A stretch of 37,374 nucleotides of DNA from Curtobacterium sp. UCD-KPL2560 (GTDB taxonomy: Bacteria; Actinomycetota; Actinomycetes; Actinomycetales; Microbacteriaceae): NCBI RefSeq assembly GCF_001705035.1, contig NZ_MCIG01000022.1, positions 1-37,374 of the forward strand, given 5' to 3'. Under the pieces are notes generated by a model. It saw only the letters and a list, made by a program, of their open reading frames with translations. It had not been told where the DNA came from and made no database searches. The translations under genes were made by a program, and so were the position numbers. Positions 8,938 through 16,680 of this stretch are shown one piece after another. Positions within the stretch are counted from its first letter, which is position 1; the number at the start of each line of letters is the position of its first letter.

Positions 8938-9630
8938 TCAGCCCTGCTCCTCGGCCTCGAGGTCGGCCAGCGCGTAGCCGTGGTCGTCGGTCGAGGTGGT
9001 CCGCCACGACGACGACGGCACGGTCGGCACCTGCCCGGGTGCCGACGACGCCACGGCGGCCTCGACCTGGCTCCGCCACGCGCCGAGGTCGCACTCCTCC
9101 TGGCGCACGAGGGCCACCACCCGGTCGGCGTCCTCGGTCCACACGGTCGCGTCCGGCGGCACGACCGCGACCACCGCGCGCGCGAGCATCGCCCGGGCAC
9201 CCCCGGTCACGCCCACGCCGAACGCGGTCGTGAGCAGGGCGGCGTCCTCGAGGGTGACGGCGACCCGCACGAGCGACACCTGGTGGTAGTCCGCCCGCTC
9301 CAGGGTCCGGACGACGGCGGGGAGCACCTCGGCGCGCTGCGGTACCGACGCGTCGTCCTCGGCGAGCACCTCGGGACGGCTGCGGAACACGATGCAGAAC
9401 AGGGCGACCGCGAGCAGCACGACGAGCCAGACGATCAGCACGCGGGTCTGGTCGCTCGCGAACAACGACGCGGCGACGAGCACGAGGAACGCACCGACCG
9501 AGGCGACCGCGGCGTCGAGGGCCGACCGCGGCACGTCGGTCCGGCGTCGGCGCCAGCGTCGGCCGGCGAGGACCGTCACGAGCAGCAGCAGCCCGCTCCC
9601 GATCGTCGCCCAGAGCAGCAGGGGGTTCAC
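8938..9630 (-). CDS. Membrane protein with degenerate GGDEF-like domain
   Basis: This 230-residue protein has three predicted membrane segments (about 3-23, 37-59, 62-82) and a cytoplasmic domain. That domain (about 100-195) follows the pattern of a nucleotide-cyclase GGDEF fold: a VSLVRVAV strand (118-125), then FGVGVTGGARAML (137-149) in the place of the usual FGHxxGDxxL, then TEDADRVVAL (165-174) where GG(D/E)EF would stand. The catalytic motif is absent, so it is probably a nucleotide-binding or structural derivative; this similarity is my reading of the pattern and needs a profile search. The GTG start overlaps the TGA of the upstream histidine kinase (GTGA, 9627-9630), implying translational coupling. 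It likely works with that kinase in controlling the downstream glycosyltransferase. Confidence 0.78.
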   Translation of the reverse strand: MNPLLLWATIGSGLLLLVTVLAGRRWRRRRTDVPRSALDAAVASVGAFLVLVAASLFASDQTRVLIVWLVVLLAVALFCIVFRSRPEVLAEDDASVPQRAEVLPAVVRTLERADYHQVSLVRVAVTLEDAALLTTAFGVGVTGGARAMLARAVVAVVPPDATVWTEDADRVVALVRQEECDLGAWRSQVEAAVASSAPGQVPTVPSSSWRTTSTDDHGYALADLEAEEQG

Positions 9631-11231
9631 GCGCGGGCTCCCCTCGTCGTGGTCGCCGGCGGTGCCGCCGGGATCGTCATGGTCACGGTCGTGCCCTCGC
9701 CGAGTGCGCTCGTCACCACGAGGTCGCCGCCGTGCCGTCGGGCGATCTGCCGGCTGATCGCGAGCCCGAGCCCGGTGCCGTGGACCCCGGTGCGGCGGAC
9801 GCTCTCGGCGCGGAAGAACCGTTCGAACAGGTGGTCCTGGTCGCCGTCCGCGATGCCGATCCCGTCGTCCCGCACGATCAGCCACACCTTGTCGCCGACG
9901 GCGTGCGCGCCGATCTCGACCCACCCGCCGTCCCGGTTGTACTTCACCGCGTTGCTCACGAGGTTGTCGACGACCTGCCGGATCCGGAACGCGTCGGCGA
10001 CGACCCGGACGGGCGCCTCGGTCGGCGTGGTCCGGAGTTCGACCCCGGCCACGCGCGCCGCGGGCTCGGCGGCCTCGACGGCGGCGCCGACGACGTCGAG
10101 CAGGTCGAACGGCGCGGGCACCAGGTCCACCCGGTCCTCGCGCGCGGCCTGCAGGATGCCCCCGACGAGCTCGACCAGGCGTTCGGCGTTCCGCGACGCC
10201 ACGTCGAGCATGCGTTCGGCGGCGGGTGGCAGGCCCTCGACCTCGCGGGCGAGCTCGACCGAGCCGAGGACCGCGGTCGTCGGGGTCCGGAGTTCGTGGG
10301 AGACCGACGCGACCAGGTCCTCGCGCGCCTGCAACGCCGCACGTTCGGCGGTGACGTCCCGCGCGACGAGCACCCCGCCCGCGCCGCCCTCGGCCCCGGC
10401 CGCGTCGGGGAGCAGGCGCGTGCTCACGGTGTAGGTCCGTACGGAGCCGTCCTCGCGGCGGACCGACACGAGCTCGCCGTCGAGCTCGGTGCCGTCGACC
10501 GTGCGCTGCACGAGGGTGTCGAGGTCGGTGCTCCCGCCGCGCGCGGCCAGGTCGAGCAGGGCCGCTCCGCCGCGGCCGGCGTTGTCGACGGTGGTGCGCC
10601 CCTCGGGGTCGAACGCGAGCACGTCGAAGTCGACCGAGTCGAGCACGGCACGGACGGCCTCCTCGCGGGCGGTCACCTCGGCGAGCCGGGTGTGCAGCAG
10701 CGCGGCCTGCCCGAGCAGGAGCTGCTGCCGCGCCTTGCCCCGTCGGGCGAGGACGGAGGACGTCCCGCTGACCGCCGCGATCACGAGCGGCAGGGAGACC
10801 AGCCGGGCGGTGTCCTCGGCGTCGACGACGGCCCACTCGCCGGGGGCACCGACCCAGAGCAGGCCGATCGCGACGACCGCCGTGAGCGAGGCGCCGCGGA
10901 ACCCGAAGGCGTAGCCCGACCAGATCGCCGGCAGGACGAACAGCGCACTCACGCCGATCGTCGGGACGTCACCGCGGATGAGCGCGATCCCGGCGACGTC
11001 GGCGGCGAGCACGGCGGCGAACCACCGCGGGTCGACCCTCGGCGGCGCGGCGGCCGTCACGGCGAGGGCGACGAGGGGGAGCGCGGTCCCGACGGTCGCC
11101 AGCACGCCGACCTCGTCGCGGTCGACCACGAGGACGAACGCGATGACGGGCATGATCCCGGCGACCACGGCGAACTGGTTCCGGAAGGCCCGGAGTCCTG
11201 CACGCTCGTCACGGCCGACACGATTCCGCAT
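9627..11231 (-). CDS. Sensor histidine kinase with PAS-like domain
   Basis: This 534-residue membrane kinase has about five hydrophobic segments in residues 18-165, then a PAS-like sensor region (about 195-300, including RREDGSVRTYTVSTR). The HisKA box is SHELRTP with phospho-acceptor His312. The ATPase domain shows the N box VDNLVSNAVKYN (from 421), G1 DDGIGI, F box FERFFRA and G2 GTGLGLAI, so it looks catalytically complete. The start is ATG 11231; there is no good Shine-Dalgarno, but a -10-like CAGCAT ends six bases upstream, so the mRNA may be leaderless. It heads the set kinase, GGDEF-like protein, glycosyltransferase. The likely target is the response regulator at 6219. The signal sensed is unknown. 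Confidence 0.93.
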   Translation of the reverse strand: MRNRVGRDERAGLRAFRNQFAVVAGIMPVIAFVLVVDRDEVGVLATVGTALPLVALAVTAAAPPRVDPRWFAAVLAADVAGIALIRGDVPTIGVSALFVLPAIWSGYAFGFRGASLTAVVAIGLLWVGAPGEWAVVDAEDTARLVSLPLVIAAVSGTSSVLARRGKARQQLLLGQAALLHTRLAEVTAREEAVRAVLDSVDFDVLAFDPEGRTTVDNAGRGGAALLDLAARGGSTDLDTLVQRTVDGTELDGELVSVRREDGSVRTYTVSTRLLPDAAGAEGGAGGVLVARDVTAERAALQAREDLVASVSHELRTPTTAVLGSVELAREVEGLPPAAERMLDVASRNAERLVELVGGILQAAREDRVDLVPAPFDLLDVVGAAVEAAEPAARVAGVELRTTPTEAPVRVVADAFRIRQVVDNLVSNAVKYNRDGGWVEIGAHAVGDKVWLIVRDDGIGIADGDQDHLFERFFRAESVRRTGVHGTGLGLAISRQIARRHGGDLVVTSALGEGTTVTMTIPAAPPATTTRGARA

Positions 11232-11237
11232 GCGGCC

Positions 11238-11243
11238 ATGCTG
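11238..11243 (-). promoter_or_regulatory. Possible -10 element of the histidine kinase gene
   Basis: CAGCAT keeps the conserved A at position 2 and T at position 6 of an actinobacterial -10 hexamer and ends exactly six bases before the ATG, the spacing expected for a leaderless transcript. It is the weakest member of the set described in the findings. Confidence 0.35.
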
Positions 11244-11347
11244 TCACCCGGCGGCCCCGCGCGCCGCAGTGCGGGACCGGGACGGCGTCCCGCGGCGACC
11301 GGTCCGGCAGCACGGACGATCGGTCCGGCGGTGTCCGCGGCCCGTGC

Positions 11348-11353
11348 GAGGAT
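11348..11353 (+). promoter_or_regulatory. Possible -10 element (or RBS) of the nucleosidase gene
   Basis: GAGGAT ends six bases before the GTG start. It could be a leaderless -10 element (A2, T6) or a GAGGA ribosome-binding site; sequence alone cannot separate these. Confidence 0.35.
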
Positions 11354-11359
11354 CGTCCG

Positions 11360-12070
11360 GTGCACCAGGAGCAGGGACCCGTCGCCGTCGTGATCGCCGC
11401 CATGAGCGAGGAGCTCGCGGCCGTCGCCACCCTGCTCGGCGGTGTCGTGATCGACGACGGGCCCGTCGGCGGCCACGACCGGCACCACCTGCTCGACGTG
11501 GGCGGCCGCGTGGTCGCCCTGCGCCGCAGCGGCATCGGCTTCACGAACGCGACCGCCGCCGTCGCGCACTGCTACCACGACTTCGGCGCCGTGCCCGTGC
11601 TCAGCGTGGGCACCGCGGGCGGCCTCATGCGCGGCATCGCGATCGGGGACGTCGTGGTCGGCGACCACTACGTCAACGTGAACGCGGACGCCACGGCGTT
11701 CGGCTACGCGCTCGGCCAGGTGCCCGGCATGCCGCCGCGGTACGCGCCCGACGCACGCATGGTCGCGCTCGCGACCGGCTCGGACGCCGACTACCGGATC
11801 CGACCGGCGACCATCGGGTCGAGCGAGGTCTTCGTGACCGAGGGCCGCGCGCGCCTGCTCCGGGACGCCTTCCCCGACGTCGCCGCCGTCGACATGGAGT
11901 CCGCCGCGATCGCGCAGTTCGCGCACGTGCACGACATGCCGTTCGTCTCGATCCGCGGGATCAGCGACCTCTGCGCCCCCGACGGCGACGAGTTCAAGGA
12001 GCACCTGGACGACGCGGCGGCGCGCTCGGCGCGCGTCGCGCACGACGTGCTCACCGGCCTGGCGGCCTGA
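11360..12070 (+). CDS. mtnN: 5'-methylthioadenosine/S-adenosylhomocysteine nucleosidase
   Basis: This 236-residue purine nucleosidase is predicted to cleave methylthioadenosine and S-adenosylhomocysteine (and often 5'-deoxyadenosine) to adenine, serving the methionine salvage and methyl cycles. The family signatures are present: AAMSEEL near the N-terminus (Glu18 matching the E. coli Glu12 base-binding region), GTAGG, VDMESAA (Glu180 matching Glu174, which holds the ribose) and GISDLC (Asp203 matching Asp197, the general acid). The GTG at 11360 is chosen because the first beta strand VAVVIAAM follows directly, as in the family. It is divergent from the histidine kinase (128-base gap) and ends before hairpin copy C. 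All three key residues are present, so activity is likely. Confidence 0.9.
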   Translation: MHQEQGPVAVVIAAMSEELAAVATLLGGVVIDDGPVGGHDRHHLLDVGGRVVALRRSGIGFTNATAAVAHCYHDFGAVPVLSVGTAGGLMRGIAIGDVVVGDHYVNVNADATAFGYALGQVPGMPPRYAPDARMVALATGSDADYRIRPATIGSSEVFVTEGRARLLRDAFPDVAAVDMESAAIAQFAHVHDMPFVSIRGISDLCAPDGDEFKEHLDDAAARSARVAHDVLTGLAA

Positions 12071-12186
12071 CCGGACCTCGTCGGACCCGACCGGGCGACC
12101 GGGCGACCGGGTTCCGCCGTCCGCCGGTCGGTCGTCAGCCGGACGCCACCTGGCGGGGCCGCCCCGGCCCGACCCGGCCACGTGAC

Positions 12187-12228
12187 GGACGGGAGGCGCG
12201 GCACCCGTCGGTACCGCGCCTCCCGTCC
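12187..12228. terminator. REP-like hairpin, copy C
   Basis: GGACGGGAGGCGCGG (12187-12201) pairs perfectly with CCGCGCCTCCCGTCC (12214-12228) around a 12-base loop. It lies between the 3' ends of the convergent nucleosidase and 32-residue-peptide genes, as expected of a bidirectional terminator. There is no U tract. Confidence 0.75.
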
Positions 12229-12299
12229 GGTCCGTGGTCACGCGACGCGCGGGGCGCGACGCCGCACGTGCGTCCCGCCGCCCGCCGCGTGGCCGCCGC

Positions 12300-12398
12300 T
12301 CAGCGGCGCCGGCGGCTCGAGATCAGCCCGCCGAACACCAGCACGACGGCCACGACGAAGACGATCAGTTGCACGGGCTCGAAGCCGTCCAGGTTCAT
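12300..12398 (-). CDS. 32-residue single-pass membrane peptide
   Basis: The gene encodes a 32-residue peptide starting MNLDGFEPVQL, with one hydrophobic helix (about 11-25, LIVFVVAVVLVFGG) and an RRRR C-terminus predicted to stay in the cytoplasm. The start at ATG 12398 is supported by AAGGAG six bases upstream, an excellent ribosome-binding site for so short a frame. The helix ends in FGG, reminiscent of the membrane anchor and FG hinge of TatA-type proteins, but the amphipathic helix of TatA is absent. It is divergent from the potassium transporter gene (start 12612). KdpF-like accessory peptides of K+ transport are of similar size, so an accessory role is possible, but no homology is claimed. 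Confidence 0.7.
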   Translation of the reverse strand: MNLDGFEPVQLIVFVVAVVLVFGGLISSRRRR

Positions 12399-12611
12399 CA
12401 GGTGCTCCTTCCGCGCGGGGTGCCCGCGCTGTCGACGTCGCCGACGGTAGGACCCGGTTCCTGTACGCGTCGAGGGACCGGGGTACGGCACCGCCGGTCC
12501 GGTCTCCGCACCGGCGGACGCACCTCGGTGGACGCTGCGAGCGGAACACCCCCTCCGGTGCGATGATGATCCGCGGCCGTCGCCCGGACGACCCCGACGG
12601 AAGAGATCCGC

Positions 12612-14561
12612 GTGACCGAGACACGCTCACAGTCGCACGCCACGGCCACCGTGGACGACGGCACGCACGGACCCTCGAAGAGCGTCGCGGCGCTCGCGCT
12701 CGCCGCCCTCGGTGTCGTCTTCGGCGACATCGGCACGAGCCCGCTGTACGCGCTGCGCACCGTGTTCACCATCGACGGCGGCATCGTCAAGGCCACGCAG
12801 GAGGACGTCTACGGCGTCATCTCGATCATGTTCTGGAGCGTCACGGTCGTCGTGTCGATCAAGTACGTGCTCGTCCTCATGCGCGCCGACAACAACGGCG
12901 AGGGTGGCGTGATGGCGCTCGCCGCCCTGGCCCGCCGCCTCTACGCGAAGCGCCGAGGGGGCGCGACGATCTTCCTGGTCATCGGGATCATCGGCGTCTC
13001 GCTGTTCTACGGCGACTCCGTCATCACGCCGGCCGTCTCGGTGCTGTCCGCGGTCGAGGGCCTGTCCACCGCAGCCCCGTCGGTGGAGCACCTCATCGTC
13101 CCGATCGCCGCGGTGATCCTCGTCCTGTTGTTCGTGGTGCAGCGGTTCGGCACGGGCAAGGTCGGCAACCTGTTCGGCCCCGTGATGCTCCTGTGGTTCG
13201 CCGTGATCGCGATCGCCGGGGTGCCGCACATCATCGCCCACCCGGGCGTCCTGCAGGGGCTCTCGCCGACCTGGGCGATCGCGTTCCTCATCGCGCACCC
13301 GTACATCACGTTCGTCGCGATGGGGGCCGTGGTGCTCGTCATCACGGGTGCCGAGGCGCTGTACGCCGACATGGGGCACTTCGGCCGCACCCCGATCCTG
13401 CGGGCCTGGTTCTTCGTCGTGTTCCCGGCGCTCGTGCTGAACTACCTCGGCCAGGCGTCGCTCGTGCTCGAGGACCCGTCCACCGCGAAGGACCCGTTCT
13501 TCCTGCTGTTCCCGGACGGACTGCGGCTGCCGGTCGTGGTGCTCGCGACCGCCGCCACCGTGATCGCCAGCCAGGCCGTCATCTCCGGGGCGTTCTCGCT
13601 CACCCGCCAGGCCGTGCAGCTCGGGCTGCTGCCGCCGCTGACGATCCGGCAGACCTCGCGGCAGGAGGGCGGTCAGATCTACCTGCCGGCGGTCAACCTG
13701 CTGCTGTTCATCGGCGTCATGGCGATCATGCTCGCGTTCCGGTCCTCGGCGAGCCTGGCCACCGCGTACGGGGTGTCCGTCACCGGCGCGCTCGTCGTCG
13801 ACACGCTCCTGCTGCTGCTCGTGGTGAAGCCGCTCTGGCAGTGGAAGACCTGGAAGCTCGTGACGGCCGCCGTCGTGTTCGGTGGACTCGAGCTGACCTT
13901 CCTCGCCGGCAACCTGTCGAAGATCGTGCACGGCGGATGGGTGCCGCTCCTCATCGCGCTGGCCGTCATCACGCTGATGACGACGTGGCGCCGCGGTCGG
14001 CAGCTCGTGCAGGACGAGCGCAAGGAGCGTGAGGGGTCCCTCGCCGAGTTCATCGAGCGGGTGAACACGAAGCACATCCCGCGGGTCGAGGGGATCGCGA
14101 TCTTCCCGCACCCGAACAAGGAGACGACCCCGCTCGCGCTCCGGGCCAACGTCGAGCACAACCACGTCATGCACCGCACCGTGCTCATCGTGTCCGTGCT
14201 GACCGCCAACGTGCCGCACGTCCCGCACGCCAAGGCCTTCACGCGCGACGACCTCGGCTACGAGGACGACGGCATCGACCACATCACCGTGAAGTTCGGC
14301 TTCTCGGACGACCAGGACCTGCCCCGCGCCCTGCACGCCGCGTGCCTGGCCGAGGTGCTCGACATCGAGCCGGACGCGATGCAGCACGCGTCGTACTTCA
14401 TCTCGCGCGGTGCGCTCCGGCCGCAGCCCGGCAACCGGGGGATGGCGCGCTGGCGGAAGAAGCTGTTCGTCGGGCTCGCGCACAACGCCGCCGACCCGGC
14501 CGCCCGCTTCGGCCTGCCGGCGCAGCGCACGGTGACGATGGGGAGCGACGTCGAGCTCTGA
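12612..14561 (+). CDS. kup: Kup-family potassium uptake transporter
   Basis: This 649-residue polytopic membrane protein of the KUP/HAK/KT family is predicted to take up K+ with H+. The N-terminal signature AALGVVFGDIGTSPLYALRTVF (about residues 36-57) is diagnostic, followed by GEGGVMAL and FYGDSVITPAVSVLSAVEGL. About twelve hydrophobic segments occupy residues 30-450 and a soluble C-terminal domain of about 190 residues follows. Length matches the family (about 620-700). The GTG start at 12612 has GGAAGAG upstream (from 12599). It is transcribed alone; downstream is a small hypothetical gene with its own likely promoter. Nothing appears broken. Confidence 0.95.
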   Translation: MTETRSQSHATATVDDGTHGPSKSVAALALAALGVVFGDIGTSPLYALRTVFTIDGGIVKATQEDVYGVISIMFWSVTVVVSIKYVLVLMRADNNGEGGVMALAALARRLYAKRRGGATIFLVIGIIGVSLFYGDSVITPAVSVLSAVEGLSTAAPSVEHLIVPIAAVILVLLFVVQRFGTGKVGNLFGPVMLLWFAVIAIAGVPHIIAHPGVLQGLSPTWAIAFLIAHPYITFVAMGAVVLVITGAEALYADMGHFGRTPILRAWFFVVFPALVLNYLGQASLVLEDPSTAKDPFFLLFPDGLRLPVVVLATAATVIASQAVISGAFSLTRQAVQLGLLPPLTIRQTSRQEGGQIYLPAVNLLLFIGVMAIMLAFRSSASLATAYGVSVTGALVVDTLLLLLVVKPLWQWKTWKLVTAAVVFGGLELTFLAGNLSKIVHGGWVPLLIALAVITLMTTWRRGRQLVQDERKEREGSLAEFIERVNTKHIPRVEGIAIFPHPNKETTPLALRANVEHNHVMHRTVLIVSVLTANVPHVPHAKAFTRDDLGYEDDGIDHITVKFGFSDDQDLPRALHAACLAEVLDIEPDAMQHASYFISRGALRPQPGNRGMARWRKKLFVGLAHNAADPAARFGLPAQRTVTMGSDVEL

Positions 14562-14643
14562 CGCCCGGACGACCGGTCGGGGCCCGCGTGCCCGCGGCCG
14601 TCGGTGCGTCGACCTGGCTGCCGGACCGTCCAGGCGGACGGCG

Positions 14644-14649
14644 TAGCGT
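14644..14649 (+). promoter_or_regulatory. Possible -10 element of the 70-aa protein gene
   Basis: TAGCGT fits the TANNNT -10 pattern and lies 53 bases before the ATG at 14703, allowing a short leader that carries the GGAAG ribosome-binding site. No convincing -35 is visible. Confidence 0.3.
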
Positions 14650-14702
14650 CCGAGTGGTCGTTCCGCCACCCGGGCGCCTGCGGCACCGAGCGGAAGCCAC
14701 CC

Positions 14703-14915
14703 ATGTCGTACGCACCAACCGCCTGGCAACAGGAGTCCGCGACGAGGTGGACCGCCTCCGTCGACGGCACGGTGGTCGCCACGATCACCTACGGGCGGCA
14801 GTACGAGCTGGTCTCCGCCGACGGTGGCGTCCGCGGGTCCCACACGACGCTCGGCAGTGCGCAGGCGCAGTTCGGCGCGTGGTGCCAGTGGCGGTCGGAC
14901 CAGGCCGACGCCTGA
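14703..14915 (+). CDS. Small hypothetical protein (70 aa)
   Basis: The gene encodes a 70-residue soluble protein of unknown function. It begins MSYAPTAWQQ at ATG 14703 with CGGAAG nine or ten bases upstream. The sequence alternates polar and hydrophobic residues (RWTASVDGTVVATITYGRQYELVS), suggesting a small beta-sheet, and ends with a short helix containing a Trp/Cys-rich AQFGAWCQW. It faces the DUF808 gene across an 84-base convergent gap that contains three GACCGCTCG-type direct repeats and no clear terminator. Start, coding character and isolation support a real gene. Confidence 0.65.
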   Translation: MSYAPTAWQQESATRWTASVDGTVVATITYGRQYELVSADGGVRGSHTTLGSAQAQFGAWCQWRSDQADA

Positions 14916-14999
14916 CCGCTCGAGCCGGTGCCGACCCCTCGGCGTCGTCCTGACCGCTCGGACCGGCCCCGACCATCCGGGCGGTCCCGACCGCTCGGC

Positions 15000-15884
15000 T
15001 CAGTGCTGCCCGCGTCCGCGGAGACGGCCGATGCCGAGCACGATCCCGACGACGACCATGCCGAGCACGAGCCCGAACACGGCGGACACCGCGGTGTCGA
15101 CGATCCACGTCACGACCGGACCGGCCGCCTCGACGGCGTGCTCGACCACGTGGAGCAGGTCGTACGGGCCGGACCAGAGCGTCTCGGCGAGGTTCGCGAT
15201 CACCAGGTGCCCACCGACCCAGAGCATCGCGACGGTGCCGACGATGCTGATGAACCGGAAGACGCCCGGCATGGCGCGGACGATGCGGGCGCCGGCTCGA
15301 CGGGTACGCCGGACCGGGTGCTTCATCATCGACAGCCCGACGTCGTCGACCTTCACGAGCAGCGCCACCGCACCGTAGACGAGCGCGGTCATGCCGGCGC
15401 CGATGAGCGCGAGCGCCCCGACCTTCGGCCAGAACGCCATGTCGGTGTCGAGGCTGGCGAGCGCGATGAGCATGATCTCGGTGCTGAGGATCAGGTCCGT
15501 GCGGATCGCCCCGAACACGAGCTTCGGCTCCGAGGTCGGCTGCTCCTCGGCGTGCCCGGCGTCGTGGTGCACGCCGAACCACTCGGTGACCTTCTCGGCG
15601 CCCTCGAAGCACAGGTACGTGCCGCCGAGCACGAGCAGCCACGGCAGCACCCACGGCGCGAACGCCGAGAGCAGCAGCGCCAGCGGGATGATGATGACGA
15701 ACTTGTTGAACAGGCTCCCGAGGGCGATCCGGCCGACCACGGGCAGTTCGCGCGCCGGCTGCAGCCCCTGGACGTACTGCGGCGTGACGGCCGCGTCGTC
15801 GATGACCACGCCGGCGGTCTTCGCGCTGGCCTTGAGGGCGGCGGACAGGATGTCGTCCACGACGGCGAGCAACCCGACAGACAT
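15000..15884 (-). CDS. DUF808 family membrane protein
   Basis: This 294-residue integral membrane protein belongs to DUF808 (YedI-like), whose function is unknown. Family features are the N-terminus MSVGLLAVVDDILSAALK, the KTAGVVIDDAAV segment, ARELPVVGRIALGSLFNK and the LGGTYLCFEGAEKV motif. Six or so hydrophobic segments span residues 65-290. I chose the ATG at 15884 (GGGTGAG upstream) because it matches the usual family N-terminus; an upstream GTG at 15893 would add only three residues. It lies ten bases after the stop of the 110-residue protein gene on the same strand, so the two are probably one transcript. Length is normal for the family. Confidence 0.92.
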   Translation of the reverse strand: MSVGLLAVVDDILSAALKASAKTAGVVIDDAAVTPQYVQGLQPARELPVVGRIALGSLFNKFVIIIPLALLLSAFAPWVLPWLLVLGGTYLCFEGAEKVTEWFGVHHDAGHAEEQPTSEPKLVFGAIRTDLILSTEIMLIALASLDTDMAFWPKVGALALIGAGMTALVYGAVALLVKVDDVGLSMMKHPVRRTRRAGARIVRAMPGVFRFISIVGTVAMLWVGGHLVIANLAETLWSGPYDLLHVVEHAVEAAGPVVTWIVDTAVSAVFGLVLGMVVVGIVLGIGRLRGRGQH

Positions 15885-15894
15885 GCCGCTCACC

Positions 15895-16227
15895 CTACCG
15901 GTGGGCTGCTGACGGCCCTCCCGCGGCGGGCACCGTGACCGAACCGGCACCGAGGGGCAGGACGGGCGCGCGGTACGTCAGCGTGGCGGGCGCACCGGAC
16001 GACACCGTCGCGTGTGCCGCTCCCCACCGCCAGGCCCGGTTGTACAGGTACACGCCGAGGTCGGTCGACCCGTCGTCGGCGACCGCCCACGTCCCGGTGC
16101 CCCACTGCGCGGGGTGCCCGACGCCGTCGACCACGACCGTCGGGCGGGCGCCCCACGTCCAGCGGGGTCGGGCGATGGTGAGCGTGACCCGGCGCTTCGT
16201 CGTGCCGGACGGCTGCGGAGCGTCCAT
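15895..16227 (-). CDS. Hypothetical beta-rich protein (110 aa)
   Basis: The product is a 110-residue protein without recognised domain. It is rich in Trp, Val and Thr in alternating pattern (RVTLTIARPRWTWGARPTVVVDG, QWGTGTWAV, LGVYLYNRAW), which suggests a small beta-sandwich; there is no signal peptide or membrane segment. The ATG at 16227 lacks a Shine-Dalgarno, but TAGCCT ends exactly six bases upstream, which fits leaderless expression. The stop TAG (15895-15897) is ten bases before the DUF808 start, so the two are likely co-transcribed. It is divergent from the gene at 16292 with 64 bases between starts. Confidence 0.75.
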   Translation of the reverse strand: MDAPQPSGTTKRRVTLTIARPRWTWGARPTVVVDGVGHPAQWGTGTWAVADDGSTDLGVYLYNRAWRWGAAHATVSSGAPATLTYRAPVLPLGAGSVTVPAAGGPSAAHR

Positions 16228-16233
16228 CCGGTC

Positions 16234-16239
16234 AGGCTA
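16234..16239 (-). promoter_or_regulatory. Leaderless-type -10 element
   Basis: TAGCCT on the minus strand matches TANNNT and ends six bases before the ATG at 16227. No ribosome-binding site is present between them. Confidence 0.5.
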
Positions 16240-16279
16240 CGGGGCGGCCCGGCCCTGAACGGACGCAGCGGGTGGTCCG

Positions 16280-16285
16280 TATGCT
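16280..16285 (+). promoter_or_regulatory. Leaderless-type -10 element
   Basis: TATGCT matches TANNNT and ends six bases before the ATG at 16292; no ribosome-binding site is present. Confidence 0.5.
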
Positions 16286-16291
16286 CGCGGC

Positions 16292-16561
16292 ATGGCTGAC
16301 TTCACCGCCGCACAGGCCGCCGTCGTCCGGATCGAGCGCGCGGAGGAGGGCCGGTGGGACCTGTCCGTCATCAGCGACTCCGGCGTCGCGATGGGGCACG
16401 GCGTCTACCTGTTCCAGGCCGACCACGACGACGCCGAGGACGAGCAGGCCGCCGCCCTCGACTTCGTGCGGGAGTACGGCTTCCGGTTCGAGCGCGACGC
16501 CGTGGTCGCCGACGGCCCGGACGCGTTCTGGGCCCCGCTGCTGCCGCTCGACGCGGCCTGA
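16292..16561 (+). CDS. Small acidic hypothetical protein (89 aa)
   Basis: The gene encodes an 89-residue acidic soluble protein, unknown in function. It begins MADFTAAQAAVVRIERAEEGRWDLSVISD in reading order and contains a DHDDAEDEQAAALDFVREYGF helix-like stretch. There is no signal or membrane segment. The ATG at 16292 sits six bases after a TATGCT -10-like element, suggesting a leaderless mRNA. Its stop codon lies within the loop of an intrinsic terminator (16553-16577), and immediately afterwards base composition drops sharply, so this is the last chromosomal-type gene before the low-GC island. Confidence 0.75.
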   Translation: MADFTAAQAAVVRIERAEEGRWDLSVISDSGVAMGHGVYLFQADHDDAEDEQAAALDFVREYGFRFERDAVVADGPDAFWAPLLPLDAA

Positions 16562-16577
16562 TGGCCGCTGTTTTGTT
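16553..16577 (+). terminator. Intrinsic terminator overlapping the stop codon
   Basis: GCGGCC (16553-16558) and GGCCGC (16563-16568) form a stem whose TGAT loop contains the stop codon of the 89-residue protein; TGTTTTGTT follows as a U-rich tract. This is the most classical rho-independent terminator in the window. It coincides with the left edge of the low-GC island. Confidence 0.7.
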
Positions 16578-16680
16578 ACCGGCACTCCTAACATTATCTC
16601 TAGCGCGCTTGCGCACGGACCTCAATCCTTCGTGGGCGAGCGTCGTGTCTCAAGATGCGCCGAACATCGCAAGCGTGATT

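Noticed and set aside
7419..9233. Long plus-strand open frame (604 aa) opposite the glycosyltransferase
   Set aside because: It is Asp/Val/Arg-rich shadow coding typical of high-GC DNA, has no recognisable domain, and the opposite strand encodes clear GT2 and GGDEF-like proteins.
12627..14843. 738-aa minus-strand open frame across kup
   Set aside because: Composition is His/Asp/Arg-rich shadow of the Kup gene, which has unmistakable family motifs.
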